22,753 bases of DNA, from assembly GCA_017435305.1 (NCBI GenBank), contig JAFSFH010000003.1, forward strand, positions 1 through 22,753. The letters are read 5' to 3'. The notes below the pieces were generated by a model. That model worked only from the letters and a program-made list of their open reading frames with translations. It was not told where the DNA came from and did not search any database. Position numbers and translations under genes: made by a program. The stretch's first letter is position 1; every line of letters starts with the position of its first letter. The DNA is from Clostridia bacterium. Its GTDB lineage: Bacteria; Bacillota_A; Clostridia; Oscillospirales; Acutalibacteraceae. Shown piece after piece: positions 15,967-22,671 of the stretch.

Positions 15967-17034
15967 ATGGAAGAACTGAAATTGAAAGAGCAGGACGTCC
16001 AGGAGCAATCCGTCGACACCGCTGACAACACCCCCCTTGACAAAAACGTGCGGCTGATGTCCCCCACCCAGATGCTGCTGCGGCGCTTTTTCCGCTCCAA
16101 ATTGAGCATCATCGGTCTGGTGATGGTGCTGGGTCTGTTCCTGCTGTGCTTCGCCGGTCCGCTGGTGTATACCCAGTGGGGCGAGACCGAGCTGGATAAG
16201 AGCGGTAAGACCAGCTACGCCACCTCCGAGGTGACCTATGAGGTGGACGGCGTCACCTACGTCATCCAGCAGACCACCGAGACCAAGCTGGCGGACAATT
16301 TCCTGTCTCCGCCCTCTGCCCGCCATCCGCTGGGCACCGACGACCAGGGCTACGACGTGCTGGCTCGCCTGATGTACGGCGGTCGCGTGTCCCTGCTGGT
16401 CAGCTTTATGACCGTGTTCCTGCTGACTCTGTTCGGCGTACTCATCGGCGGCATCGCCGGTTATTTCGGCGGTATGGTGGACAACGTGATCATGCGTGTC
16501 TGCGACGTGCTGATGTGCCTGCCCGGCATCCCGATTCTGCTGATCATCTCCTCCGCCTTTGACGGCTGGGTATCCTTGGGCAGAGTGGAAGAGGACTGGC
16601 GTATCTACGTGCTGATGATGTTCCTGACCTTTATCTCCTGGCCCGGCACCGCCCGTCTGGTGCGCGGTCAGATTCTGTCCCTGCGTGAGCAGGAGTATAT
16701 GGTGGCGGCGGAGGCTATGGGCTATTCCACCGGCCGCAAGATCTTTAAGCATCTGGTTCCCAACGTGATGCCCCAGCTGATCGTGCAGATGTCCCTGAGT
16801 CTGGGTAGTATGATCCTATATGAGGCGTCCCTGTCCTATTTGAATATGGGTATTAAGGCGCCCTACACCGCTTGGGGCTCGATGATCAACATCATCACCA
16901 CCAACCCGGAGATCCTGCAGAACCACCTGTACGTGTGGGTTCCCGCCGGCGTGTGCATCGTCATCGCCGTGCTGGGCTTCAACTTCGTGGGCGACGGTCT
17001 GCGGGATGCCCTTGACCCGAAAGCGAGGCGATAA
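15967..17034 (+). CDS. oppC: Oligopeptide ABC transporter permease, OppC/DppC type
   Basis: This 355-aa second permease has a cytoplasmic N-terminus (1-44), TM1 (about 46-66), an extracytoplasmic segment (67-135) containing HPLGTDDQGYDVLARLMYGG (120-139), which is diagnostic for OppC-like proteins, and four to five further TMs. The EAA loop at about 242-258 reads EQEYMVAAEAMGYSTGRKIF. It ends GDGLRDALDPKARR, as expected. The extracytoplasmic segment carries about 30 extra residues (78-108), rich in Thr/Glu, beyond the family minimum. The RBS AGGAGG overlaps the end of oppB (15954-15959), and the gap between genes is 13 bp, which indicates translational coupling. Confidence 0.92.
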   Translation: MEELKLKEQDVQEQSVDTADNTPLDKNVRLMSPTQMLLRRFFRSKLSIIGLVMVLGLFLLCFAGPLVYTQWGETELDKSGKTSYATSEVTYEVDGVTYVIQQTTETKLADNFLSPPSARHPLGTDDQGYDVLARLMYGGRVSLLVSFMTVFLLTLFGVLIGGIAGYFGGMVDNVIMRVCDVLMCLPGIPILLIISSAFDGWVSLGRVEEDWRIYVLMMFLTFISWPGTARLVRGQILSLREQEYMVAAEAMGYSTGRKIFKHLVPNVMPQLIVQMSLSLGSMILYEASLSYLNMGIKAPYTAWGSMINIITTNPEILQNHLYVWVPAGVCIVIAVLGFNFVGDGLRDALDPKARR

Positions 17035-17037
17035 CTG

Positions 17038-18246
17038 ATGGCTGGAAAGAATGAGAATAAGAATTACCTGTCCGGCCGTGAGATTCGCGCCATCGCCAAG
17101 GCGAACGCCAAGGAGATCAAGCGGCTGGAGGCCTACAAAAACCGTAAGGCCCCCGAGAGCGAATTTTTGTCCGAGATGAAGGACCCCGCCAACATTCTGG
17201 AGATCGAGGATCTGCACACCTATTTCTACACCGAGCAGGGTGTGGTCAAGGCGGTGGGCGGCGTGTCCTACGACGTGCCCAAGCACTCGGTTGTGGGTGT
17301 GGTGGGTGAGTCCGGCTGCGGTAAGTCGGTGACCAGTATGTCGGTGATGCGTCTGATCCAGGGTCCCACCGGTCAGATCGTGGAGGGCTCTATCCGTTTC
17401 CAGTCCTCCGAGTACGTCCGTGACGAAAAGGGCAACCCTGTCACCGACGATCAGGGCAACCTGGTCACCGAGGATAAGGTCTACGACATCGCCAAGATGC
17501 CCATCCACGAGATCCATCGCATCCGCGGCAAGCAGGTGGCGATGATTTTCCAGGAGCCCATGACCTCGCTGAACCCCATCTTCACCATCGGTCAGCAGCT
17601 GGACGAGGTCACCCTCATCCACGTGCCCAACGCCACCAAGGAGCAGGCGAAGGAAAAATCCTATGAGATGCTGCGCTTGGTGGGCATCATCCCCGAGAAC
17701 GTGTATAAGGCGTTCCCCCACGAGCTGTCCGGCGGTATGCGTCAGCGCGTGATGATCGCTATGGCGCTGGCGGCGGAGCCCCGTCTGATTATTGCCGACG
17801 AGCCCACCACCGCGCTGGACGTGACCATTCAGGCGCAGATCCTGGAGCTCTTACAGGATATTAAGAATAAGATCGATGGCTCCATTCTGTTGATTACCCA
17901 CGACCTGGGCGTCATCGCCGAGATGGCGGACTACGTGGTGGTTATGTACGCGGGCAAGGTGATCGAAAAGGGTACCGTCCACGAGATCTTCGAGGATCCC
18001 CGTCACCCCTACACCATCGGCCTGCAGAAGTCCAAGCCCACGATGACGCTGGACGACAACACCGAGCTGTACAACATCCCCGGCAACGTGCCCAACCCGG
18101 TGAATATGCCCTCCTACTGCTACTTTAAGGAGCGCTGTGCCATGTGCACTCACCGCTGCGGCGGCGATTATCCCGAGATGGTGCAGGTGAGCCCCACCCA
18201 CTTTGTGGCGTGCCACCTGTACGGAGAGGAGGCAGAAAATGGCTGA
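17038..18246 (+). CDS. oppD: Oligopeptide ABC transporter ATPase, OppD/DppD type
   Basis: This 402-aa ATPase carries Walker A GESGCGKS (90-97), Q-loop Q172, signature LSGGM (230-234), Walker B LIIADE (250-255), switch H288, and the peptide-transporter C-terminal domain with cysteines C361, C367, C370, C374 and C392. Such cysteines may hold an Fe-S cluster in some OppD relatives; that is uncertain here. It differs from short family members in a basic, helix-prone N-terminal extension (1-50) and an acidic insertion at 125-150 with two similar GNPVTD/GNLVTE units. The gene begins 3 bp after the oppC stop and overlaps oppF by 8 bp, so its translation is tightly coupled. Confidence 0.93.
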   Translation: MAGKNENKNYLSGREIRAIAKANAKEIKRLEAYKNRKAPESEFLSEMKDPANILEIEDLHTYFYTEQGVVKAVGGVSYDVPKHSVVGVVGESGCGKSVTSMSVMRLIQGPTGQIVEGSIRFQSSEYVRDEKGNPVTDDQGNLVTEDKVYDIAKMPIHEIHRIRGKQVAMIFQEPMTSLNPIFTIGQQLDEVTLIHVPNATKEQAKEKSYEMLRLVGIIPENVYKAFPHELSGGMRQRVMIAMALAAEPRLIIADEPTTALDVTIQAQILELLQDIKNKIDGSILLITHDLGVIAEMADYVVVMYAGKVIEKGTVHEIFEDPRHPYTIGLQKSKPTMTLDDNTELYNIPGNVPNPVNMPSYCYFKERCAMCTHRCGGDYPEMVQVSPTHFVACHLYGEEAENG

Positions 18247-19330
18247 TGATAAGGTAACCACCACCGCCGTCGAATACGACGACGCGGCGTTGGCCGCAGA
18301 GTATGCCGCCGCCCGTAAACAACAGATCGAGGAGGATCTGAAGAAGCCCTTCGACCCCGACTGCTTGCTGGAGGTGCGCCACCTGCGCAAGTGCTTCCCG
18401 ATGAAGAAGACCATGCTGGGCAAGGTCACCAAGGAATTGGTGGCAGTGGACGACATTTCCTTTAAGCTGAAGGCGGGCGAGACCCTGGGTATCGTGGGCG
18501 AGTCCGGCTGCGGTAAGACCACCGCCGGCCGTGCGATTCTGAAGCTGCACGAGCCCACCGGCGGTCAGATCATCTTCAACGGTCAGGATATCACCCACCT
18601 GAAGCCCTCCCAGATGCGGGAGGTGCGCAAGCAGATGCAGATCATTTTCCAGGATCCCTATTCCTCTCTGCCTCCCCGTGACACCGTGGGCGGACTGCTG
18701 TCCGAGCCGGTCAAGGTGCACAACATCGTGCCCAAGGAGCAGGTCAAGGACTACGTGCTGGAATTGATGGATAAGTGCGGTCTGCGGGATTACTATTTCG
18801 AGCGGTATCCCCACGAGTTCTCCGGCGGACAGCGCCAGCGTATCTGCATCGCCCGCGCCCTGTCGGTGAACCCCAAGCTGGTCATCTGCGACGAGCCGGT
18901 GTCCGCTCTGGACGTGTCCATTCAGGCGCAGATCATCAACCTGCTGAAGAAATTGCAGCGGGAGATGAATCTGGCGTACGTGTTCATTTCCCACGACCTG
19001 TCGGTGGTTAAGTTTATCTCCGATAAGATCGGTGTGATGTACCTGGGCGGTATGATGGAGTTCGGCAGCAAGGAGGATATTTTCAAGAATCCGTTGCATC
19101 CTTATACCAAGGCGCTGTTCTCCGCCGTGCCCAACCCCGACCCCAACCATAAGATGCAGCGCATCCCGCTGGGCGGCGATATTCCGTCCCCCGCCAACCC
19201 GCCCAAGGGTTGCCGCTTCCACACCCGTTGCCCCTACGCCAAGGAGATCTGCAAGCACGTGGTGCCGGAGTATAAGGAATACGAGCCCGGTCACTTTGCG
19301 GCTTGTCATTTGTTGGAAACCACCGATTAA
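18239..19330 (+). CDS. oppF: Oligopeptide ABC transporter ATPase, OppF/DppF type
   Basis: This 363-aa ATPase is the partner of OppD. It has Walker A GESGCGKT (87-94), Q138, signature FSGGQ (194-198), Walker B LVICDE (214-219), switch H252, and C-terminal CRFHTRCPYAKEIC with a later CH, typical of the family. The segment after the Q-loop reads SSLPPRDTV where many members have SSLNPR. A 40-residue charged N-terminal extension precedes the usual LLEVRHLRKCF start of the domain, as in OppD. The start at 18239 is chosen over an upstream ATG at 18203 because a strong GGAGAGGAGG RBS lies at 18223-18232. Confidence 0.93.
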   Translation: MADDKVTTTAVEYDDAALAAEYAAARKQQIEEDLKKPFDPDCLLEVRHLRKCFPMKKTMLGKVTKELVAVDDISFKLKAGETLGIVGESGCGKTTAGRAILKLHEPTGGQIIFNGQDITHLKPSQMREVRKQMQIIFQDPYSSLPPRDTVGGLLSEPVKVHNIVPKEQVKDYVLELMDKCGLRDYYFERYPHEFSGGQRQRICIARALSVNPKLVICDEPVSALDVSIQAQIINLLKKLQREMNLAYVFISHDLSVVKFISDKIGVMYLGGMMEFGSKEDIFKNPLHPYTKALFSAVPNPDPNHKMQRIPLGGDIPSPANPPKGCRFHTRCPYAKEICKHVVPEYKEYEPGHFAACHLLETTD

Positions 19331-19491
19331 ACCTTGGTCGCCTTTCTCGACGGCCGCTGTTCCGTCGGCAGCGCCAAAAATGCTCGGCAATACATACAGT
19401 ATTACCTGCGCTTTTTGACTTCCCCGACAAAAAATCGGCACGCCGATAAAAACAACCCGGTTATCATCGGCGGTTTCAAGAGGAGAATGTT

Positions 19492-19746
19492 ATGTCGAAC
19501 AAACCGAAAAAAGAGAAGATCGAGTATATCGACGACGGTCGCACGCTGGCGGATATGTCCGGCGTGGACGCCGGCTTCGGCAAGTATTTTCGGTCGGATG
19601 CAACCCCCTCGTATTCCTCGTTTGGGGATAAGCTGCGCACCTTCTGGATGGCGTTTCGTATGATGCTGCTGCCCACGTTGGTGTTTGCCGCAGCCCTGTG
19701 CGTGATGTTCGGCGTGGCGTATTTGATTTTCAAATACGCGGCATAA
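19492..19746 (+). CDS. Small single-TM membrane protein, unknown function
   Basis: This 84-aa protein has a charged, soluble N-terminal half (1-50, beginning MSNKPKKEKIEYIDDGRTLA) and one hydrophobic helix at about 58-80, ending KYAA. It starts at ATG 19492 behind AGGAGA (19481-19486). No terminator is evident between oppF and this gene and no convincing promoter was found in the 161-bp gap, so it is probably the last gene of the protease-importer operon. Its stop is followed by a strong terminator. It could be a membrane accessory of the transporter or unrelated; sequence does not decide. Confidence 0.75.
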   Translation: MSNKPKKEKIEYIDDGRTLADMSGVDAGFGKYFRSDATPSYSSFGDKLRTFWMAFRMMLLPTLVFAAALCVMFGVAYLIFKYAA

Positions 19747-19782
19747 CCACTCGTTTCACACACGAAAACCGTTTCACACATT

Positions 19783-19819
19783 AAAAAAGGCTCTGTCCAT
19801 CACGGACAGAGCCTTTTTG
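19783..19819 (+). terminator. Intrinsic terminator ending the protease-importer operon
   Basis: A perfect 10-bp stem GGCTCTGTCC (19789-19798) / GGACAGAGCC (19804-19813) is followed by TTTTT and preceded by an A run. It is the only strong plus-strand terminator seen downstream of position 3070 before the end of this operon. Confidence 0.92.
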
Positions 19820-19829
19820 TTGTAATAGA

Positions 19830-20094
19830 AACCCCCCGGCTGTGCCGGGGGTTCCGTATAGCTTTCAGCGTTCCTTGCCTCTCCCGTTGGGAGAGGTGTC
19901 GCCACAGGCGACGGAGAGGGAGCCCCCCTTGCCTAAAGGGGGGTGTCAGCCGATAGGCTGACGGGGGATTGTCATTAGTTATGAGTTTAGAGTTATGAAT
20001 TTGCTTACAGCAAATGTTATGAGAAAGCCTGCGGCTTTCGTTGGGGTTGCTGCGCAACGGTAACTTTCAGTTACTGGGGGAGATGGCCAGTAAC
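19830..20094. repeat. Train of short hairpins (modular intergenic repeat cluster)
   Basis: Nine or so hairpins with 3-5 nt loops follow each other: 19833-19851, CCTCTCCC/GGGAGAGG (19878-19896), GTCGCC/GGCGAC (19898-19912), CCCCCCTT/AAGGGGGG (19923-19943), GTCAGCC/GGCTGAC (19945-19962), ATTTGC/GCAAAT (19999-20015), GAAAGCC/GGCTTTC (20023-20039), GTTGC/GCAAC (20046-20058) and GTTACTGG/CCAGTAAC (20070-20094). None has a U tract after it, so they are not ordinary terminators. No gene is supported between 19747 and 20126. Confidence 0.65.
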
Positions 20095-20126
20095 GTGAGA
20101 TGACAGCCACCTGCAGGCCGCCCCCG

Positions 20127-20669
20127 TCATTCCTCCATCTGCTTGCCCAAAAACGCGGCGGCCACCTGGGCCAGCCGCACGTCCCCCTCGGAGGGGGCGG
20201 CACCGCTTTCGGGCTGGATGAGGCACACCGCGCCGGTGATGTCGCCGGCGGCGAGGATGGGGGAGGCCACGGCGGCGAAGCGGGTGACCGCCTCCACCGG
20301 CTGCAGGCGGTGGTTGCCGCCGGTGACGGCGACAAAGGACTGGCGGCTTTCCATGACGTCGTCCAGACCTGCGGACACGCGGCGGTCGTAGAATTCCTTG
20401 CGGTTGGGACCGGCGGCGGCGATGACGTGGTCGCGGTCGCACACCAGCACGGTCATATTGCAGGCGCGGGACAGCACGTCGGCATACTGCACCGCAAAGG
20501 GGGACAGCTCCCCCACGGGAGAGTATTTTTTGAACACGACCTCCCCATCCTTCTCGGTAAAGATCTCCAGCGGATCCCCCTCCCGAATCCGCATCGTCCT
20601 GCGAATTTCCTTGGGAATAACAACTCTGCCCAAATCGTCTATTCTTCTCACAATACCCGTTGCTTTCAT
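20127..20669 (-). CDS. spoVT: Stage V sporulation protein T (AbrB-family regulator)
   Basis: This 180-aa protein begins MKATGIVRRIDDLGRVVIPK, the hallmark of SpoVT, with an AbrB-type DNA-binding swapped-hairpin domain (1-50) and a GAF-like domain (about 56-178). SpoVT is the forespore transcription factor that tunes sigma-G-dependent genes, so the organism is presumably a spore former. Length and both domains match the family. The start at 20669 follows AAAGGAG (20679-20685, 9 nt spacing) and replaces a longer frame from 20720. The RBS lies inside a 12-bp inverted repeat, and a candidate sigma-G promoter sits just upstream. No U-tract terminator is seen downstream, where the hairpin cluster begins. 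Confidence 0.95.
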   Translation of the reverse strand: MKATGIVRRIDDLGRVVIPKEIRRTMRIREGDPLEIFTEKDGEVVFKKYSPVGELSPFAVQYADVLSRACNMTVLVCDRDHVIAAAGPNRKEFYDRRVSAGLDDVMESRQSFVAVTGGNHRLQPVEAVTRFAAVASPILAAGDITGAVCLIQPESGAAPSEGDVRLAQVAAAFLGKQMEE

Positions 20670-20674
20670 ATATA

Positions 20675-20729
20675 AAAACTCCTTTGTTGATTTGATAACA
20701 CTTCTATTATCTGTCAGCAAAGGAGTTTT
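20675..20729 (-). promoter_or_regulatory. 12-bp inverted repeat spanning the spoVT RBS
   Basis: AAAACTCCTTTG (20675-20686) and CAAAGGAGTTTT (20718-20729) are perfect complements with a 31-nt loop. On the minus strand the second arm contains the spoVT RBS and is followed by U residues. A transcript coming from the upstream regulator gene could therefore form a stem that ends transcription or hides the RBS. Confidence 0.6.
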
Positions 20730-20733
20730 ATAC
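20705..20733 (-). promoter_or_regulatory. Candidate sigma-G-type promoter of spoVT
   Basis: On the minus strand, GTATA (20729-20733) fits the -35 pattern GHATR. GATAATA (20705-20711) differs by one base from the -10 pattern CATNHTA. The spacer is 17 bp. Transcription would begin near 20698, inside the loop of the inverted repeat, so the message would lack the arm that can hide the RBS. spoVT is known to be sigma-G dependent in Bacillus. Confidence 0.42.
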
Positions 20734-20736
20734 TGC

Positions 20737-21063
20737 TTATTTCAAAGATTCAACATAAACACTCAAAAGTTTTAATGCCGTTTCTTTTTCATTATTTGAA
20801 CAATCCTTAATTGTTTCTGCTATATCCTGTTCAGTTATTTCAATAACATTATCCGATACTAAAATATCGTTCGGTGTAATATTTAATGCCGTGCATATTT
20901 TTAATAGCGAATCAACACGCATTGTAACACTTCCGCGTTCAATATCCGCATAAGTGCGGTCGGAAAGTTCTGCCTTTTCTGCAACCTCTGCTTGAGTTAA
21001 TCCTTTTGCTTTTCTAACTCCATATAAATTATTTCCAATATTATGCAAATCCAAAATAAGCAT
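20737..21063 (-). CDS. Xre-family (HTH_3) transcriptional regulator
   Basis: This 108-aa protein has a Cro/C1-type helix-turn-helix (about 8-65): GNNLYGVRKAKGLTQAEVAE, then LSDRTYADIERGSVTMRVDSL, with an RSxT-type recognition helix. The C-terminal part (66-108) is acidic and helix-prone and may be a dimerisation segment. The start at 21063 follows GGAGGAG (21069-21075). A frame extending to 21120 would cross the divergent promoter. The codons are AT-rich, unlike the flanking genome. It is divergent from a two-gene operon whose promoter region carries symmetric AT-rich sites, so it probably represses that operon and itself. Confidence 0.9.
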   Translation of the reverse strand: MLILDLHNIGNNLYGVRKAKGLTQAEVAEKAELSDRTYADIERGSVTMRVDSLLKICTALNITPNDILVSDNVIEITEQDIAETIKDCSNNEKETALKLLSVYVESLK

Positions 21064-21078
21064 TTTAGCTCCTCCATT

Positions 21079-21148
21079 ATAACCATATATAAGAATTATA
21101 CTTCCTAAAACGCTTGACAAATAGGAACTATATATGTATAATTATAGG
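21079..21148. promoter_or_regulatory. Divergent regulatory region with paired AT-rich operator-like sites
   Basis: The minus strand carries GGAAGTATAATTC followed by TTATATATGG (about 21079-21104), and the plus strand carries GGAACTATATATG followed by TATAATTATAGG (21124-21148). The two sites face away from each other and each covers the TATAAT of its own promoter. The plus-side site contains an imperfect palindrome CTATA...TATAG (21128-21147). This is a likely operator pair for the adjacent Xre protein. Confidence 0.5.
21114..21142 (+). promoter_or_regulatory. Perfect consensus sigma-A promoter
   Basis: TTGACA (21114-21119) and TATAAT (21137-21142) are separated by 17 bp, a full match to the sigma-A consensus. 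Transcription would start near 21149 and lead into the RBS AAGGAGG (21166-21172). A promoter this strong next to a dedicated Xre gene suggests that expression is normally held off. Confidence 0.85.
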
Positions 21149-21179
21149 TGCTATAGCTCTTGTTCAAGGAGGTGCATCT

Positions 21180-21455
21180 TTGGAAAATTGGAATTTTCAC
21201 GGATATATTGCTTTACCCTTGGAAGAATATGGGAGAGTATATTTCGGTGATTCTCGCATAACTGCAGATGAAATTGAATGCGGCAAATTTGTTGATGCCA
21301 TGTTTTCTATTCTGTCAATTAAATTTGGAAGCCTAAAAGGCATTCCGGATTTCGTTTGTTTATGCGAAGATTATGCGGATATGTCTATGTCAAAAATTCC
21401 CAAAGAAAAAGCAACCGAAATGTTTAAAGAATTTAAAAGAATTTTAAACACATAA
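21180..21455 (+). CDS. 91-aa protein of unknown function, first gene of the Xre-linked operon
   Basis: I do not recognise this protein. It begins (M)ENWNFHGYIALPLEEYGRVY and has no signal peptide or TM segment. The middle has three Cys residues and the C-terminal 25 residues are a charged helix-prone stretch (IPKEKATEMFKEFKRIL). The start is a TTG at 21180, placed 7 nt after an excellent RBS (AAGGAGG, 21166-21172). The upstream ATG at 21114 is part of the -35 box, so it cannot be the start. A four-TM protein gene follows 16 bp downstream. Confidence 0.78.
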   Translation: MENWNFHGYIALPLEEYGRVYFGDSRITADEIECGKFVDAMFSILSIKFGSLKGIPDFVCLCEDYADMSMSKIPKEKATEMFKEFKRILNT

Positions 21456-21471
21456 TGAAAGAAGGAAAAAT

Positions 21472-21939
21472 ATGAATCTAAAGTCTAAGAGTATAATACA
21501 ATTAACAATGCAATTATTGGCAGCAGTATTACTGTTTGTTGATGGAACGATTACATACAAGGCCATGCGGTATGACGAGTTTAATTACGATGGTCCCGCA
21601 TCGTTTTTCTGGAAGATGGGTAAGGTAGCTGACAGTCAAATGGTCGGCACCATTGCATTAGCATTTATGATAGTAACGTCATTGATTATTATCTTACAAA
21701 TAGTCAATCAAAAATCATACAAGTTTTCTATTGCCCCAATAATAGTGCAAATTATATGTTTTGAGGTGTTTTTTAACAACTATCTTACTACTGAACCTGG
21801 TTCTATGGGATACCATTTTAATTGCGAAAGAGGTCCGTTATCTTATTTGATTACAGCAATTCTCGTTTTATTTGCAGCATATACATTGATAAGTAATATT
21901 AAAACAAAAGAAGAAATTACTGATGAAAAGAAAAATTAA
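21472..21939 (+). CDS. 155-aa four-TM membrane protein, unknown function
   Basis: Hydrophobic segments lie at about 8-28, 58-78, 84-104 and 122-143, with a charged C-terminal tail (TKEEITDEKKN). Both loops after TM1 and TM3 are probably extracytoplasmic and contain aromatic and acidic residues, including YDEFNYDGPASFFWKMGK (34-51). No family is recognised. Start at 21472 follows GAAGGAAA (21461-21468). The gene is AT-rich like its partners and ends in a 90-bp spacer before a bidirectional terminator. As the partner of a small cytosolic protein under an Xre regulator, it could be a membrane effector, immunity or signalling protein; this is not decided by the sequence. Confidence 0.82.
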   Translation: MNLKSKSIIQLTMQLLAAVLLFVDGTITYKAMRYDEFNYDGPASFFWKMGKVADSQMVGTIALAFMIVTSLIIILQIVNQKSYKFSIAPIIVQIICFEVFFNNYLTTEPGSMGYHFNCERGPLSYLITAILVLFAAYTLISNIKTKEEITDEKKN

Positions 21940-22025
21940 CTCGAAGTATAAGGAAACGAGATTTTTTTGAATACAGGTGTCATTGTTTAAGAGAAATATA
22001 AAAAAGTAGAAGTAATGAATTAAAT

Positions 22026-22054
22026 AAAAGCGAGGTGAAATTCACCTCGCTTTT
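22026..22054. terminator. Bidirectional terminator between the island operon and the Nudix gene
   Basis: GCGAGGTG (22030-22037) pairs with CACCTCGC (22043-22050), with a 5-nt loop, AAAA before and TTTT after. It can end the plus-strand two-gene operon and the minus-strand Nudix gene (stop at 22083). Confidence 0.88.
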
Positions 22055-22082
22055 GCTATGTGTCGGTTAAATTTTACTGTTT

Positions 22083-22469
22083 TTATCCGTATTGCCGGCG
22101 GATGCGGTCCAGGATGGCGGTGTCGGCGGGGCAGAAGGCGTAATCGTCCATCTGCGCGGGGGTGATCCATGCCGCGTCCGCGTGCTCCAGCAGGCGGGGC
22201 GTGCCCGCCGCAATGGTGGCGTGGTACAGGGTCAGGTGCACGTGGATGTCGGGATACCGATGGGTCACGTCCATAAATCGATCCCCCACCGCCACGGTCA
22301 CGTCCAGCTCCTCCCGACACTCCCGCATCAGCGCTTCGGCGTGGGTCTCGCCCGGCTCCACCTTGCCCCCCACAAACTCCCACAGCAGGGCGTTGGACTT
22401 ATGGGCGGGGCGGCGACAAATGAGAAACCGCTCGCCGTCCCATATAAGCGCCGCGACGACCTCTACCAT
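22083..22469 (-). CDS. mutT: MutT-like Nudix hydrolase
   Basis: This 128-aa Nudix protein begins MVEVVAALIWDGERFLICRR and has the Nudix box from about residue 34 to 57, matching Gx5Ex7REUxEE (G-KVEPG-E-THAEALM-REC-REE) with the final Gly replaced by Asp. This is the layout of small MutT/8-oxo-dGTP-type nucleoside triphosphate pyrophosphohydrolases, which clean the nucleotide pool; the exact substrate is not shown. The start at 22469 is chosen because AAAGGA lies 10 nt upstream and a promoter -10 box sits at 22495-22500. A frame reaching 22670 and an ATG at 22496 both collide with that promoter. It is a single-gene transcript ending at the bidirectional terminator. Confidence 0.88.
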   Translation of the reverse strand: MVEVVAALIWDGERFLICRRPAHKSNALLWEFVGGKVEPGETHAEALMRECREELDVTVAVGDRFMDVTHRYPDIHVHLTLYHATIAAGTPRLLEHADAAWITPAQMDDYAFCPADTAILDRIRRQYG

Positions 22470-22494
22470 ACCAACCACATCCTTTCTTTTCCCC

Positions 22495-22523
22495 ATTATA
22501 TCACCCGGCGGGGCACAATGCAA
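22495..22523 (-). promoter_or_regulatory. Sigma-A-type promoter of the Nudix gene
   Basis: On the minus strand, TTGCAT (22518-22523) and TATAAT (22495-22500) are separated by 17 bp. Transcription would begin near 22488, 19 nt before the chosen ATG at 22469. Confidence 0.75.
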
Positions 22524-22527
22524 ACGC

Positions 22528-22563
22528 AAAAACGCCCTGCGGCAGGGGAAGGACCGCAGAGCG
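22528..22563 (-). terminator. Minus-strand intrinsic terminator upstream of the Nudix promoter
   Basis: CGCCCTGCGG (22533-22542) pairs with CCGCAGAGCG (22554-22563) with one mismatch, and the A run at 22528-22532 becomes a U tract on the minus strand. It would insulate the Nudix gene from a minus-strand gene to the right. Confidence 0.75.
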
Positions 22564-22671
22564 CCTTTGCAGAGCAAGAATAAAAAGAAAGGAGTCAGAA
22601 AGAAGAAAGAGGTAGGGTAGAGCAACAAATCCGAACCCGCCTTAAAGCGGCGGATTTTGGTGCTTTTCACC

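Noticed and set aside
14961..17721. Long minus-strand frames opposite the permease and ATPase genes
   Set aside because: They are mirror frames of oppB, oppC and oppD with His/Gln/Gly-rich translations and no start signals.
19331..19491. Promoter or small gene between oppF and the small TM protein
   Set aside because: TTGACT at 19415-19420 has no matching -10 box at normal spacing, and the open frames lack RBS and family features.
21114..21179. ATG start at 21114 for the 91-aa protein
   Set aside because: That ATG is overlapped by the TTGACA -35 box on the same strand, so it would lie upstream of the transcript. The TTG at 21180 has a strong RBS.
22470..22670. N-terminal extension of the Nudix protein to 22670
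   Set aside because: The stretch contains a terminator and the gene's own promoter, and the extra residues are unlike Nudix proteins.
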